Notes under the pieces: model-generated
What the model was told of the DNA's origin: nothing
The model's database searches: none
What the model saw: the letters and a program-made list of their open reading frames with translations, nothing else
Translations under genes and position numbers: made by a program
Shown: piece after piece, positions 26,620-37,400 of the stretch
Numbering within the stretch: the stretch's first letter is position 1
How the letters are laid out: each line of letters begins with the position of its first letter
Source of the DNA: JALHST01 sp038316335
GTDB lineage: Bacteria > Bacteroidota > Bacteroidia > Flavobacteriales > Flavobacteriaceae
Direction of reading: 5' to 3'
Length of the DNA: 64,000 nt
NCBI GenBank assembly: GCA_038316335.1
Contig: JBBQAM010000012.1
Coordinates: 20,015-84,014 of the forward strand

Positions 26620-27508
26620 AGGTTAAGATTTAGAGTTATTAGGGACTACCAAAATTCATATATTTAAGGGAACCAATAACTAGCAAAAATTCATAGGTTT
26701 TTCCTCTTACCAGCCATTTTTGTTAAGATTTCGTGCATTTGGTCGATTTTTTTATTCTTCTCAACGTATTTTCATTTCATTTTCCCAAAAATCAATAGTG
26801 GTATTACAATTGTATATCCCTCGATTTTGAGCTTAAGTTTCGCTCCTTTTTCGGCTTACATATTAGTTGAGGTTATTATTTGATGCCATTTATTTAATTG
26901 AAAATGTTGGCACCTATGATATATTAAGTTGCAAAAGCACTCGCAAATGCAGACCGACTAAAGGGTGAAGTAAGGGCGCTTGGAAACCAAGTGTGGTACC
27001 TCAGGTTGCAATCACATACCTCTATGAATGAAACTTCGGGTTGGCAACGAAGCAGGAATCGATTAGTAAAGTATGCTGCCTAAAAACTTAAAAAGCGGCT
27101 CTGCGATTTAAGGTATACAAAAAAGAGCTGGGCATGGCCCCGCAAGCCTGGCATACATAAGATTTTATTTAAAGCTTTTTTAAAGCATATCACGGCCAAA
27201 ATGTTCACCCAATGCACTTTATGCAAGCTCCGCCTTTATATTTTTACTATATGTACATGTTGTTTTAAAACAAAATAGTATATCTTTAGTTTATCACTTT
27301 CAGCAATTGAGAACAATTTAGATCGTTCAAAAAAACTAGATTGTCTTATTTCGTTTCAACCATTTGATCATCAGCACTTAAATTTCAAAAAGGAGGTGCT
27401 AGATAATGGAGCATTCATCGCGCTACTTCCCCCCGAGGTTTTAGCCCTATATGGGTATTATTTTAAAATGCTTAGAATAAGTATGTAATCATAAAACCCA
27501 CAATAGAT
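26620..27508. other. 0.89-kb intergenic region with possible decayed tnpB tail
   Basis: No intact gene. At about 26931-27082 a rightward open stretch without a start ends in TSGWQRSRNRLVKYAA, which resembles the C-terminal tails of some IS200/IS605 TnpB proteins; the nucleotide string GCAACGAAGCAGGAATC lies in it. At 27259-27288 there is a promoter-like pair (GTTG, 18-nt spacer, TATCTTTA) that could serve the lipoprotein gene with a long leader. The rest shows nothing recognisable. Confidence 0.4.
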
Positions 27509-29356
27509 ATGAAACCAATTAAAAAACCATTTGTAAATTCAGTCCTCAAGCTCGCATTTTTGACCCTGTTTTTCCTAACTTTTTCCTGTAGCCAGGATAT
27601 CATCCCGGACCCCTCTGAGAATCTTAACGCCGTAAATTCCAAATACAGGAATGACGATAAATCGTGTAATGCCGTTTTAAAGGAGTTGGCCATTGGCGCT
27701 AAAGTAAAAGGAGCCAATGGTATCGACATAGGCCCCGATGGCAATCTGTATGTTGCTAGTGTTAATGGTCTTGAAATTGCCGTGATGGACAAGCACAATG
27801 GAAGGATCATCAAGCGGTTGGGACAAGAAGTAGGGGTAAGGGGTCCTGACGATCTAGTGTTTGGCCCTGATGGCTCACTGTACTGGACTAACATTCTTAT
27901 TGGAACCGTAGGGCGATTAGCGCCCGATGGCACAATGACCGAACAGTTTGTTGCCCCGGGTGTGAATCCGATTACGTTCTCAGAAGATGGGAGTCGTCTC
28001 TTCGTGGCACTTGATTTTCTAGGTGATGGGCTTTATGAGCTTAAACCTGATTTTAGCGAGCCTCCACGACATATTATCGAATCTACCGAGGCAATCCCGT
28101 TCCCTCTTGGTTTTTTCAACGCATTCGACTACCGTGATGGGCACTTATACGGCCCTCTTTTCGCGGCAGGCATGGTGATTAGGGTGGATGTTGGCGGACC
28201 AGATGATCTTGCTACATCGACCCCATTTGTGGATGGGATAGCGCAAGTAGTTGCAACCGGTTTCGTGAACCCGGCTTCGGCAAAGTTCGGTCCCGATGGA
28301 ATGCTTTATGTCTTAGATCAAACAGGTGAGGTCTGGAAAGTAAATCCAGATGGTGTCGACGAAAAAACACTTTTTACGACCCTTCAGCCTGGGCTTGATA
28401 ACATGGTCTTTGACTCGGATGGCGACTTATATATGACCAATAATGACGAAGGTTGGGTGGCCAAGATACTACCATCCGGGAAGGCGCGCATTCTAAGCCC
28501 AGGAGGAATGATCGCCCCACAAGGTCTGGCAGTTTTACCAGGATCGCATCGACAGGATGAATTGTATGTGGCCGACCAGTTCCAGGTGCGAAAAATTAAT
28601 AGTCAATCTGGCAAACAGGAAAATAGATTTAAAGGGTACCTTATCCCCCAAGAAGGTGGGCTGACATTGCCCATGACGATTTCAGCAGATGGAGACAAAT
28701 TGGTGGTTTCTTCTTGGTTCGGTGGTGATGTTCAAGTCTGGGATCCTCAAACTAATGAGGTGCTTGAGGATTATCCCACGGGGGTTCCGATTAACGCCAT
28801 CGGATTCAAAAATGGGATTGTAGTAGCTGATCTGGTAGTAGGTGGATTGATCTGGGCAAGTGACGGGTCACAGCTAAAAGTCGACGGGGCACCACTCCCG
28901 TTAGTTGTGGCAAGTGGTTTGGCAACTGATGGTGAAAGATTGTGGGTTGCCGACTGGGCGACCGGTACAATTTATCAGATTGGTTTTGATGGTATAATTC
29001 CAAATTCACTTATTGTAGTCGCCTCCGGACTCTCGTTTCCCGAAGGGTTGGCATTTGATGAGGATGGAAGCCTAGTGGTGGTAGAAACAGGTGAATCCCG
29101 ACTTTCCCGTATAGACTTATCCACTGGAGCGGTAACTAAGATAGTCGATGGTCTTAAACTTAGTGGGCCTGCCTTGGAGGGCTATCCACCAACTTGGTTC
29201 TTTGATGGAGTGGCAATTGGCCAGTCAGGGGATATCTATGTTTCGGGTGGCGGAAAGAATGTCATTTACAAGGTTTCGCAAAAAAAAGACCGTCATGATG
29301 ATGATCACGATCATGATCACGATCATGGGCACGGTCATGGGCACGACAGACATTAA
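27509..29356 (+). CDS. NHL/SMP-30-like beta-propeller lipoprotein with His/Asp-rich tail
   Basis: This 615-residue protein has a lipoprotein signal (lipobox LTFSC, Cys27). Two consecutive propeller-like regions of NHL/SMP-30/Vgb type follow, with repeated blades such as GIDIGPDGNLYVAS, LVFGPDGSLYWT, AKFGPDGMLYVLD and LAFDEDGSLVVVETG. The last 25 residues are a charged tail with alternating Asp-His and Gly-His (DDDHDHDHDHGHGHGHDRH), which could bind divalent metals such as Zn, Ni or Cu. It would be anchored at the outer membrane or cell surface. Ligand or enzymatic activity is unknown. A monocistronic gene between two long spacers, followed by a terminator. Confidence 0.82.
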   Translation: MKPIKKPFVNSVLKLAFLTLFFLTFSCSQDIIPDPSENLNAVNSKYRNDDKSCNAVLKELAIGAKVKGANGIDIGPDGNLYVASVNGLEIAVMDKHNGRIIKRLGQEVGVRGPDDLVFGPDGSLYWTNILIGTVGRLAPDGTMTEQFVAPGVNPITFSEDGSRLFVALDFLGDGLYELKPDFSEPPRHIIESTEAIPFPLGFFNAFDYRDGHLYGPLFAAGMVIRVDVGGPDDLATSTPFVDGIAQVVATGFVNPASAKFGPDGMLYVLDQTGEVWKVNPDGVDEKTLFTTLQPGLDNMVFDSDGDLYMTNNDEGWVAKILPSGKARILSPGGMIAPQGLAVLPGSHRQDELYVADQFQVRKINSQSGKQENRFKGYLIPQEGGLTLPMTISADGDKLVVSSWFGGDVQVWDPQTNEVLEDYPTGVPINAIGFKNGIVVADLVVGGLIWASDGSQLKVDGAPLPLVVASGLATDGERLWVADWATGTIYQIGFDGIIPNSLIVVASGLSFPEGLAFDEDGSLVVVETGESRLSRIDLSTGAVTKIVDGLKLSGPALEGYPPTWFFDGVAIGQSGDIYVSGGGKNVIYKVSQKKDRHDDDHDHDHDHGHGHGHDRH

Positions 29357-29369
29357 AAGCCATCTTTCG

Positions 29370-29403
29370 TAAGATCAAACCATACGATGGTTTGTTGATC
29401 TTA
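29370..29403 (+). repeat. Hairpin just after the lipoprotein gene
   Basis: TAAGATC-AAACCAT (29370-29383) pairs with ATGGTTT-GATCTTA (29387-29403) with a 3-nt bulge. It lies 13 nt after the stop codon and is not followed by a T-run, so it could be an RNA 3'-end stabilising structure rather than the terminator. Confidence 0.5.
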
Positions 29404-29442
29404 AAAGGCAAATTATAATTGTTAGGAATTCAAAAGGCAAAT

Positions 29443-29472
29443 AAAAAACGGGGATATTAGTCCCCGTTTTTT
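29443..29472 (+). terminator. Intrinsic terminator of the lipoprotein gene
   Basis: A perfect 12-bp stem (AAAAAACGGGGA at 29443-29454 with TCCCCGTTTTTT at 29461-29472) has a 6-nt loop and a T-run. It is symmetric enough to work in both directions. Confidence 0.9.
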
Positions 29473-30081
29473 ATGAATAAGATTTCACATGGTGCTTCTA
29501 AAAAGATAGGCATTTCACCCGAATCCCATGGTTACTTTAAACTTAAAAATCCAACGCATGATTTTCGCTTTTGATGACCTTGGTAAAGATTTAGCGCATT
29601 TGCAGATCAGGATGCCCGAATTTTAATTCGCAATGCAACACCTTTTTTATTGACCTTCGCTTAGTCCGATAATTTATAGACTTAAAAGTGTTACCGTTTC
29701 AAAGGATTCCTCCTCGATAGAATAGTGGATAGCCAGGTAATTATGTTACCAAGACATATTTTGATGTATAGATCGTGCTAAAGGAATGCATACGGAAGGA
29801 ATTTAAACGTAAACAGCCTGTACTTGTTTTAAAAGTTCGAACCCTACGGAATAACAAGGAATTGATCATCCTGTAGCATCGTAATCTTCTTAAAAAATTA
29901 TGAAATTGGCTCATTTAATTCAGAACTTTTATTTTAACATGAGCTTTAACGTATTGATTATATACCGATTAAATATTAATAATTTTATCAATGACATAGA
30001 TTTTGATTTTTAATAATTGCTTGATTTGTCAAAAAAAGTTATAAAAAATCAATATCTTCAAGAACATTAAAAAGTCATGAC
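29473..30081. other. 0.6-kb intergenic region
   Basis: No ORF is supported. The last 150 bases are very AT-rich and probably contain the promoter of the DinB-like gene, but no exact TTTG/TAnnTTTG pair was found. Nothing else was recognised. Confidence 0.5.
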
Positions 30082-30543
30082 ATGCAATATATACTACAAC
30101 TGTTTCAACAAAACCGAAGAAATATCGGCGAGCTCTTAAAAGAACATTCCTTGACCCAGGCAAACACGATTCCACAAGGGTTCAACAATAATCTGATATG
30201 GAATGCGGGTCATATTTTGGTGTCACAACAGTTTCTGTTATATCATTTCTCAGGTTTGACCATGCCCGAGTTTGTCCAGGTACTTGCACCTAAATACGGA
30301 GCAAATACTTCCCCGACTGTGGAGGCATCTCAAACCGAAATGAATTTGATTGTCACCGAGCTAATCAAATCTTCTGAAAAACTTGTCGAGGATTACAAAA
30401 ATGACGTTTTTAAATCATATGAAAAATACACTTCCAAGTATTTTGGCATTACGATGAAAAATATTGATGAAGCCATCAGTTTTAATACATTTCACGAGGG
30501 ATATCATTTTGGTTTTATGAGGGCCATCACAAAAAATGTATAA
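30082..30543 (+). CDS. DinB-superfamily protein
   Basis: This 153-residue four-helix-bundle protein is of the DinB/YfiT type. An early histidine lies in NNLIWNAGHILVSQQFLLYH (about residues 36-55) and a C-terminal HEGYHFGFM motif near residue 139. These histidines would form the metal site of the family, seen in thiol-dependent transferases and other proteins of uncertain role. No signal peptide. It precedes the cyclase/ATPase gene by 81 nt on the same strand; the two may be cotranscribed. Substrate unknown. Confidence 0.8.
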   Translation: MQYILQLFQQNRRNIGELLKEHSLTQANTIPQGFNNNLIWNAGHILVSQQFLLYHFSGLTMPEFVQVLAPKYGANTSPTVEASQTEMNLIVTELIKSSEKLVEDYKNDVFKSYEKYTSKYFGITMKNIDEAISFNTFHEGYHFGFMRAITKNV

Positions 30544-30556
30544 TAAAATACGCAAG

Positions 30557-30620
30557 TTCCCTTTATTGCCGAGTGAAAAATTATTCCTGTACATTTTTGT
30601 TGATTTCCTAACAAAGGGAA
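30557..30620 (+). promoter_or_regulatory. Inverted repeat across the spacer before the cyclase gene
   Basis: TTCCCTTT (30557-30564) is complementary to AAAGGGAA (30613-30620). The right arm contains the purine-rich stretch GGGAAGG that stands as a possible ribosome binding site 5-8 nt before the ATG at 30625, so pairing could mask it. The loop is long (48 nt), so this is tentative. Confidence 0.35.
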
Positions 30621-30624
30621 GGCT

Positions 30625-33621
30625 ATGAAATCAAAGTTAAATCGAATACTAGCCGCGGTCATGTTCTCCGATTTGGAGGGTTTTACTGCCCTTATGGGTT
30701 CTAACGAGACTTTGGCATTGCAAAAACTGGATAAATTTCTCACTTTAAACAAGAAACTTCATAAAAAACATGGAGGGGAGATTGTCAACTTTTTGGGAGA
30801 CGGGACATTAAGCATCTTTACAAGTGCCTACAGCGCAGTTAAATGTGCAGCCGAACTTCAACGCCAGTTGCAGGCCCCGATCAAAGTCCCTTTGCGAATC
30901 GGCATAGAAATGGGGGACATCGTTTATACCGATGATAATGTTTACGGAAATGCCGTAAATTTGGCCTCTCGGATTGAGTCTTTTTCAGTGCCAGGGGCGG
31001 TTTTAGTTTCAGATACCATTTTTCAACAATTAAAGAATCATACAACCTTTAATTTTAAAGCCTTAGGCGAATATCATTTCAAGAATATAGCCAAACCCTC
31101 CAATATTTATGCCTTGGACATAGATGGTTTGGTCGCACCTGAAGCCTCTGAATTGGTGGGAAAAGGAAAAAACATCCTAAAATTAGTTGATAATTTACCA
31201 CAAACCCCGGATACTTTTCTAGGAAGGGAGACAGAAATCAAGGAAATTGATCAATTGCTCAATAATCACAGAATGATTACCCTCACCGGTCCCGGGGGCA
31301 CCGGAAAGACCCGGCTTGCCATTGAATTGGCAAGAATTGTCGGAAGTCGATTCCCCGATGGTGTCTACTGGATTCCATTGGCATCTATAAAAGAGGTTGA
31401 AGTAGTACCCTTAACCATCGCAAAATATCTTAAACTCGAAGAAGATGCCATCCTATCGGTTGAAGAACAAATCCAACTGTTTTTTGAGTTAAAAAAAGCG
31501 TTATTGATCCTCGATAACTTTGAGCAAGTAGTGGGAGCTACGTCGATTATAAATTTTCTCCTTGAACAATGCGGGCAATTGCAGGTGCTTGTGACCAGCA
31601 GGGTACTCTTGGAGCTATTAGGTGAAATTGAATACCCCGTGCAGCCATTGGAGACTCCCAAACAATATCATTCTAAAACGCTTAAGGAGTTGGAAAAAAT
31701 GTCTTCGTTGGCTTTGTTTGTGGAAAGGGCCACTTTAAGCAGTCGCAACTTCGAGCTCACCAACGAAAATGTAATAACGGTTGCCGAATTATGTGTTCGA
31801 CTTGATGGTCTTCCCCTGGCTATTGAGTTGGCCGCAGCCCGTATAAAAATATTCAGTCCGTTACAATTACTTACCAGGTTAAGGGATTCGTTTGATATCC
31901 TTAAAGGAGGTGGGCAATATCCAACAAGGCATCAGACCTTACGACAAACCATAGCATGGAGTTATGACCTTCTGGAGAAGGAGCAACAACAACTCCTACG
32001 TCGCGCTTCTATATTTGTCGGGGGAAGCACCATTGAAGCCCTGGAAAAAATTTGTGGTAGTCATGGATTGGAGCAATGGAACACTGTGGAAGGGATCATG
32101 GGCTTGGTAAACAAAAGCCTTTTGCATATCGACGAAACCGGGAAGGAAATACGTTTGGTGATGCTCGAAACAATTCGGGAATTCGCATTGGAGGAGTTCG
32201 AAAAAACGGAGGAAGTATTAAAGGTCAAGTCGGCCCATATCAATTACTATCTGTCCCTATCTGAGCTCGCTGCGCCCCACTTTTATGATGCCGAGGCGGA
32301 AAATTGGGAAGAACTTATTTTTAATGATCAAGAAAATTTCAGGGCCGCTGTGGATTATAGTCTTGATTCAAATCAAATCGATATGGCATATCGCCTTGGT
32401 CTATCACTTATCCCATTTTGGGGATATCGCGGTATGACGGCCAATGAAGGGGTTCAGCAACTTGAAAAAATAGCTGCCGTAGCTTTTGACGAATCACTTC
32501 ATGTACAACGGCTAAAGATTTTGCAGACCCTGGCCCGTTATTATGGTTATACGCCTTTTCGCAATAAGGCACTTCCGATTTTTGAAGAATGTCTTGCCTA
32601 TTGGAGGATACACGCCAATGAAAATCAAATAGGCTTGGTACTGAATGATTTCGGTTGGTATTATATAGAGGACGGCTTTGATTATCAAAAAGCAGTAGAA
32701 TATTCTTTGGAAGCCAAAAAAATCTTTGTGAAAACAAACAATCCAAGTCGATTGGTTGCATCCCTCAATAATATTGGGATGGCCCATATGTTTCGAGGCA
32801 GACCCAAAGATGCCATGCCTTTATTTAAAGAGACATCAAAACTTACCGGTCAATTGGAGGATAAGCGAAGAAATGCACAAGCTTTGTTGAATACTGCTTA
32901 TTGTAATTATCTCTTTGGCAACTACGAAATAGCGGAAGAACAACTAGAAGAATCCCTGCTTATTTTTAGAAAGAGTTCCTCCAGGATATTGGAGGAATTT
33001 GCATTGATCATCCTATGTTTTGTCAAATATGAAAATAGCGAATTCGAAAAATGCAGACACCTAAGTATAGAATCCCATAAAATAGCCAAGGAAACAAGAA
33101 CCAGTTTTGCCATTGGGCTGTCCCTGATTTGTAGGGCCGAAGCCGAATTTGGAATGGGGAATTTGGAAGAGGCGGAAAATTATATCGATAAGGCCCTCAA
33201 TATTTTTGATAGTATCATAAAAATGAAGCCTTGGATCAATAGGGGGCTTATCTGCAAAGCCAAAATCGCTCTTAAGAAGGGAGATCTACAAGAAGTAGGT
33301 ACCTGTTGTATAAAATTGTTTTACAATGAATTGGAGCAAGGCAATTATTCAGGTTTTATTCCAGGACTTGAGTTTGCCGCCACAATTGTCACGGCCAAAG
33401 GTGATTTTGAAATAAGTGCCCGATTATTTTATGGCGCACAGGGGTTGAGGTCACACTTAAATACCCCAGTAAGGAAGTCGGATTTAAAGATATATGATAA
33501 ATTAATCGAAATCTTTGAAAGTAATCTGAGTGCCAAAACACTTGTAAATATTCGGAAGGAGAAAAATGACCCTATCGCGCTAAAAAATCTGGCCATTGAT
33601 ATTTTAAGTACTGAGCATTGA
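30625..33621 (+). CDS. Class III cyclase-domain / NB-ARC-like ATPase / TPR regulator
   Basis: This 998-residue multidomain protein has a class III nucleotidyl cyclase domain at residues 1-175, with both metal aspartates (FSDLEGFT and LGDGTLSIF) and the transition-state Asn and Arg (YGNAVNLASR). The purine-specifying Lys and Asp positions both read Asn (VNFLGD, DDNVYG). An AP-ATPase/NB-ARC-like module spans about 200-520 (Walker A GPGGTGKTRLAIEL, Walker B LLILDNFEQV, GLPLAIELAAARI), and TPR-like helical repeats about 540-950. This resembles cyclase-coupled STAND ATPases used in signalling. No DNA-binding domain was seen. Whether the cyclase makes cAMP, cGMP or nothing is open. Confidence 0.85.
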   Translation: MKSKLNRILAAVMFSDLEGFTALMGSNETLALQKLDKFLTLNKKLHKKHGGEIVNFLGDGTLSIFTSAYSAVKCAAELQRQLQAPIKVPLRIGIEMGDIVYTDDNVYGNAVNLASRIESFSVPGAVLVSDTIFQQLKNHTTFNFKALGEYHFKNIAKPSNIYALDIDGLVAPEASELVGKGKNILKLVDNLPQTPDTFLGRETEIKEIDQLLNNHRMITLTGPGGTGKTRLAIELARIVGSRFPDGVYWIPLASIKEVEVVPLTIAKYLKLEEDAILSVEEQIQLFFELKKALLILDNFEQVVGATSIINFLLEQCGQLQVLVTSRVLLELLGEIEYPVQPLETPKQYHSKTLKELEKMSSLALFVERATLSSRNFELTNENVITVAELCVRLDGLPLAIELAAARIKIFSPLQLLTRLRDSFDILKGGGQYPTRHQTLRQTIAWSYDLLEKEQQQLLRRASIFVGGSTIEALEKICGSHGLEQWNTVEGIMGLVNKSLLHIDETGKEIRLVMLETIREFALEEFEKTEEVLKVKSAHINYYLSLSELAAPHFYDAEAENWEELIFNDQENFRAAVDYSLDSNQIDMAYRLGLSLIPFWGYRGMTANEGVQQLEKIAAVAFDESLHVQRLKILQTLARYYGYTPFRNKALPIFEECLAYWRIHANENQIGLVLNDFGWYYIEDGFDYQKAVEYSLEAKKIFVKTNNPSRLVASLNNIGMAHMFRGRPKDAMPLFKETSKLTGQLEDKRRNAQALLNTAYCNYLFGNYEIAEEQLEESLLIFRKSSSRILEEFALIILCFVKYENSEFEKCRHLSIESHKIAKETRTSFAIGLSLICRAEAEFGMGNLEEAENYIDKALNIFDSIIKMKPWINRGLICKAKIALKKGDLQEVGTCCIKLFYNELEQGNYSGFIPGLEFAATIVTAKGDFEISARLFYGAQGLRSHLNTPVRKSDLKIYDKLIEIFESNLSAKTLVNIRKEKNDPIALKNLAIDILSTEH

Positions 33622-34427
33622 TCTTGTCAAGACTAAAGGGACAACTTTTTAATGTATACCGAAACTTGAACCATGCCTACTTTGAAATATGTAACCTAAA
33701 GTACAATGATTTTTGAAAATGTTTTCTATTTACCATATTTAATAGGGCAGTCAAATAAGGTTTCATCTTGCCATCCTAGACAGTGAGCCACGGAGTCTTT
33801 AGAACGCAGATACCGGGATGCATCCCCAAGTAGCCATCTTAGGCCTCCCGGGATTCACTTGCCTTCGTCTCGTGCTTCCCTAAGAGGTAATCCTGGGCGT
33901 TCATCGAACCCAAGGGCCGAAATCAAATTAAGATTTAGCGTACCGATATGGGCTAAGGATGTAGGATTAGATAGTATGTAAAAAATTAAGAAATAGGTGA
34001 TCCCTTTAAAAGTTCGATTGTTAGCCATCTCAATTGCCAAGCAAATTATTCGTAAGATTGAAAGGGATTGCTTCCCTTTTTGAAATTTCCAATCATTTCA
34101 GGCAAACCAAAACCTGTGTGCCTATTTCTACTGTTTGATTAACCTGGCTATGCCTTTATAGATAAATGTGTTTTTGTCGGATTTTGAATTGACTTTTAGG
34201 GACTCTTCAAAAAAAAGTTCGTCTCAGCCAATAGCGAAACGAATTCCTTGATTTTGTAGCACTATTTCGTCGCTAAAAGCCGTAGTCTTCAATTATTCGA
34301 TGTTATTTAAGTGGGGCCTTATTTTTTCTGGGCCAAATACAACCTTAAACTAGTCGCTTATAATTCCAAAATTAAGTTGAAATTTCATTACACATCAATT
34401 CTTAGCAGTTTTACAACATTTAATTTC
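33622..34427. other. 0.8-kb intergenic region with one dispersed repeat copy
   Basis: No gene is supported. It holds a copy of the 39.8-40.2 kb repeat at 33846-33897 and, just before it, GGGATGCATCCC at 33813-33824, similar to an inner part of that repeat. A 61-codon leftward frame reading through the repeat was rejected. The region also contains an AT-rich stretch before the adhesin gene. Confidence 0.55.
33846..33897. repeat. Dispersed single copy of the GGGATTCAC repeat
   Basis: It carries TCCCGGGATTCACTTGCC, then TTCGTCTCGTGC, then GGTAATCCTGGG, matching units of the array at 39804-40166 including their flanks, with a few substitutions in the centre. It lies about 6 kb from the array. 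Confidence 0.85.
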
Positions 34428-37400
34428 ATGCGGCCTTGTATCTGGTATTTTTGCAGTGTGTTGAGATTTCTTAAAAATATCACCAACCAGCTACCCTTTT
34501 TTTTTAGATTTTTTAAGGGTAATCGATTCGGCAAAAAGCTATTCCCTTTAGTTTTGTTGATTTCCGGCTTGGCGCATGCCCAAACTACGATTTGGAGCGA
34601 GAACTTCAATAGTTATGCCAACGGCACCGAAAATGGATTGGGTGGCGGTTTCGCTGCACAGAATTGGACAACAACGATCACAGGAAAAGTTTGGGTACAA
34701 GGGAGTAGGCTGGAAGCTACCAATTTGAGAACTGAGGGAATCTGGCAAACAAATCCTATAAATATAACTGGCTTTGAATCAGTAAGTTTTAGTTTAGATG
34801 TTGCCACACAGGCAGATACCAGTCAGTTCGAACAGGGATCCGATTACTTTATCGGGGAGTACCGGATAGATGGCGCGGCAAGCTGGACCCAGTTCGAAAA
34901 TGCTTCAGGCGATTCATCACCATCCGACCTATTACAGTCTTCTTACACGGTAAATCTTCCATCCACCGGAGCTACCTTGGAGATTCGGATACGATTTTAT
35001 AACACGGCAAGTAATGAATACTATTATATTGATAATGTCGCCGTACTGGGAAACTTACCATTTTGTTCCGGGGAAGTCGATTTTGAATTTTATGACGTTG
35101 TACCCAGTGGGGGGTCCGTCGATAATATTCCGACTTCAGGTGCATTAAATACAGGAGTTTTTACAAGTTTTGATGTGGATGCCCTCCAAAATCAGGAAGA
35201 CCCGGGTGATACCGATAGCTTTTCCATTCGATACACCGGTTATATTGAAATTACGACTGCTGGATCCTATACGTTTTATACAAACTCGGATGATGGTTCT
35301 AAGTTATTTCTTGACGGAGCCCAGGTCGTAGATAATGATGGCAATCATGGTACCCAGGAAAGATCGGGATCCCTTACGTTAACCTCGGGATTGCACGAAA
35401 TCGAAGTGTTGTTTTTTGAAAATGGCGGAGGGGAGGTATTGACTGTTCAGTACCAAGGACCTTCAATTGCCAAACAAGATATTCCGTTCTCAATTTTATA
35501 TTCGAGTTGCAGTGTGCCGATTGACACCACAGACACTGATTCTGACGGCATCTATGATTCGGTTGACGTTGATGACGACAATGACGGAATATTAGATGTT
35601 AATGAATGTGGGGGAATTTCGGGAGGCGAAGTGATGACTGCGAGCAGTATTCAGTATTTCATTAATGTTACCGATGCAGAAGGAGTGCCAGGAACGACAT
35701 ATGCCCAAAATCCAACGACCTATCCCGGCGGTAGTTCCATACTATTGTTACGATTTCCTATCAATCTTCCGTCAGGTACTCAAGTCGTTGTTTATTTAGG
35801 TGCAGACCCTTCAGTGAGTAATGCTGATATGCAGATTCAGCGGTCCAATGCTTCAGGTAACAACAATGGCTTTTTGGCAGATGCGAATAACACCTTGCCT
35901 GGTGCCATACGACAGGTCTCCTTTACTACCGCGACCAACATGCGGTATATTAGAATTGAAGCGTACAATCAAGGTGCACGCGTGTATGGAGCAAGCTATA
36001 ATGGAGGTTCTAGTTGTTATAGTCTGGACACCGATGGTGATGGTATTTATAACCATCTCGACTTGGACAGTGATGGTGATGGTATCCCCGATACTATTGA
36101 AGCACAGTCAACTACTGGGTATATTTCACCTTCGAATGCCGATAGTGATGGTGATGGTTTGGACGATGCGTATGAAACAGGTGGGTTGACTACCCCGGAT
36201 ACCGACGGTGATGGCATGTATGATTTTATGGATACTGACAGTGATGATGACGGATCTGCAGACACTGCAGAAACGTGGTTTGTACTTACGGGAGTTGACA
36301 GTGATGGTGATGGGTTGGATGATGCCACTGACGCCACCAATGGATATGCAGATCCCGGTGGTAATATCGATAATCCTTTAAATACGGCGGGAGGATCCTA
36401 TGTGCTTCCCGATTGGGACAATGACGCAAATACGGGTGGGGATGTTGATTATCGAGACGATACTGACGATTCAGCCTCGAGTGACCCTCCTGAGGTAACT
36501 GCAGTGGGTGATCAGGTGTATTGTCCCGGTAGTTCCATACCAATTGTCGAATCAATCAGTATCACCGATACGGATGACACTTCGACCAATGCCGTTTATA
36601 TTCAAGTTTCAACGGGGTATGTAAATGGGGAAGATCTGTTGACCCTGACAGGATCCCATCCAAATATTACAGCATCATGGGATGTGACAGTAGGAAAATT
36701 ATCGCTGACCGGCCCGGCCCTTTATACCGAATTCGAGACTGCCATTTCCGCCGTGGAGTATTCAAGTAGTGCGACAGTCCCTTCAGGATCCCGGCAGTTT
36801 TCAATAACGGTAGGTTCGGCGAATTTCCTTCCTGCTACGGGCCATTATTATGAATACATTGCAAGTTTGGGAATAACATGGACCAATGCGAATACAGCGG
36901 CCAATGCAAGAACATATTTTGGGTTACAAGGGTATCTGGCAACGCTTACCAATCAACAAGAAGCTGATTTTTCAGGTTCTCAGGCCTCGGGTACAGGTTG
37001 GATAGGAGGTAGCGACGCAGCCACGGAAGGTGTCTGGCAATGGGTAACTGGCCCAGAGGCTGGAACCACCTTCTGGAATGGGGGCACCGGGGGCAGTTCG
37101 CCGAATTTTGCCTTTTGGAATACGGGGGAACCTAATAACTCTGGTAATGAGGATTATGCACACATTACGCACCCGAATATCAACCCAAATGGTTCATGGA
37201 ACGATTTGACAAATACAGGAGCGACCAGTGGTGATTATCAGCCACAAGGCTATGTTGTGGAGTATGGGGGGATGCCTGGTGACGCCACACTCAATATAAC
37301 AGCGGTTACAACGATTACAGTAGATAACGAAGCACCTACAGCGAGTAACCCTAGCCCTGTGACCGTCTATTGTCCGGCCGATGTTCCCGTTCCTGATGTA

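Noticed and set aside
27268..27489. Open frame reading GAFIALLPPEVLALYGYYFK before the lipoprotein gene
   Set aside because: It has no usable start codon before its last third; the AAAGGAGGTG string near 27389 looks like a ribosome binding site but leads only into a 12-codon ORF.
30625..33621. Defence (anti-phage) STAND system
   Set aside because: The ATPase and TPR parts fit a STAND layout, but the partner genes, effector domains and defence neighbours that would support this are missing.
33855..34040. 61-codon leftward ORF in the spacer before the adhesin
   Set aside because: It runs through the dispersed repeat copy and has no independent coding evidence.
35853..36555. Several ORFs opposite the thrombospondin type 3 repeats
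   Set aside because: They are shadows of the Asp/Gly-rich repeats of the adhesin gene and show His/Ser/Pro-biased nonsense composition.
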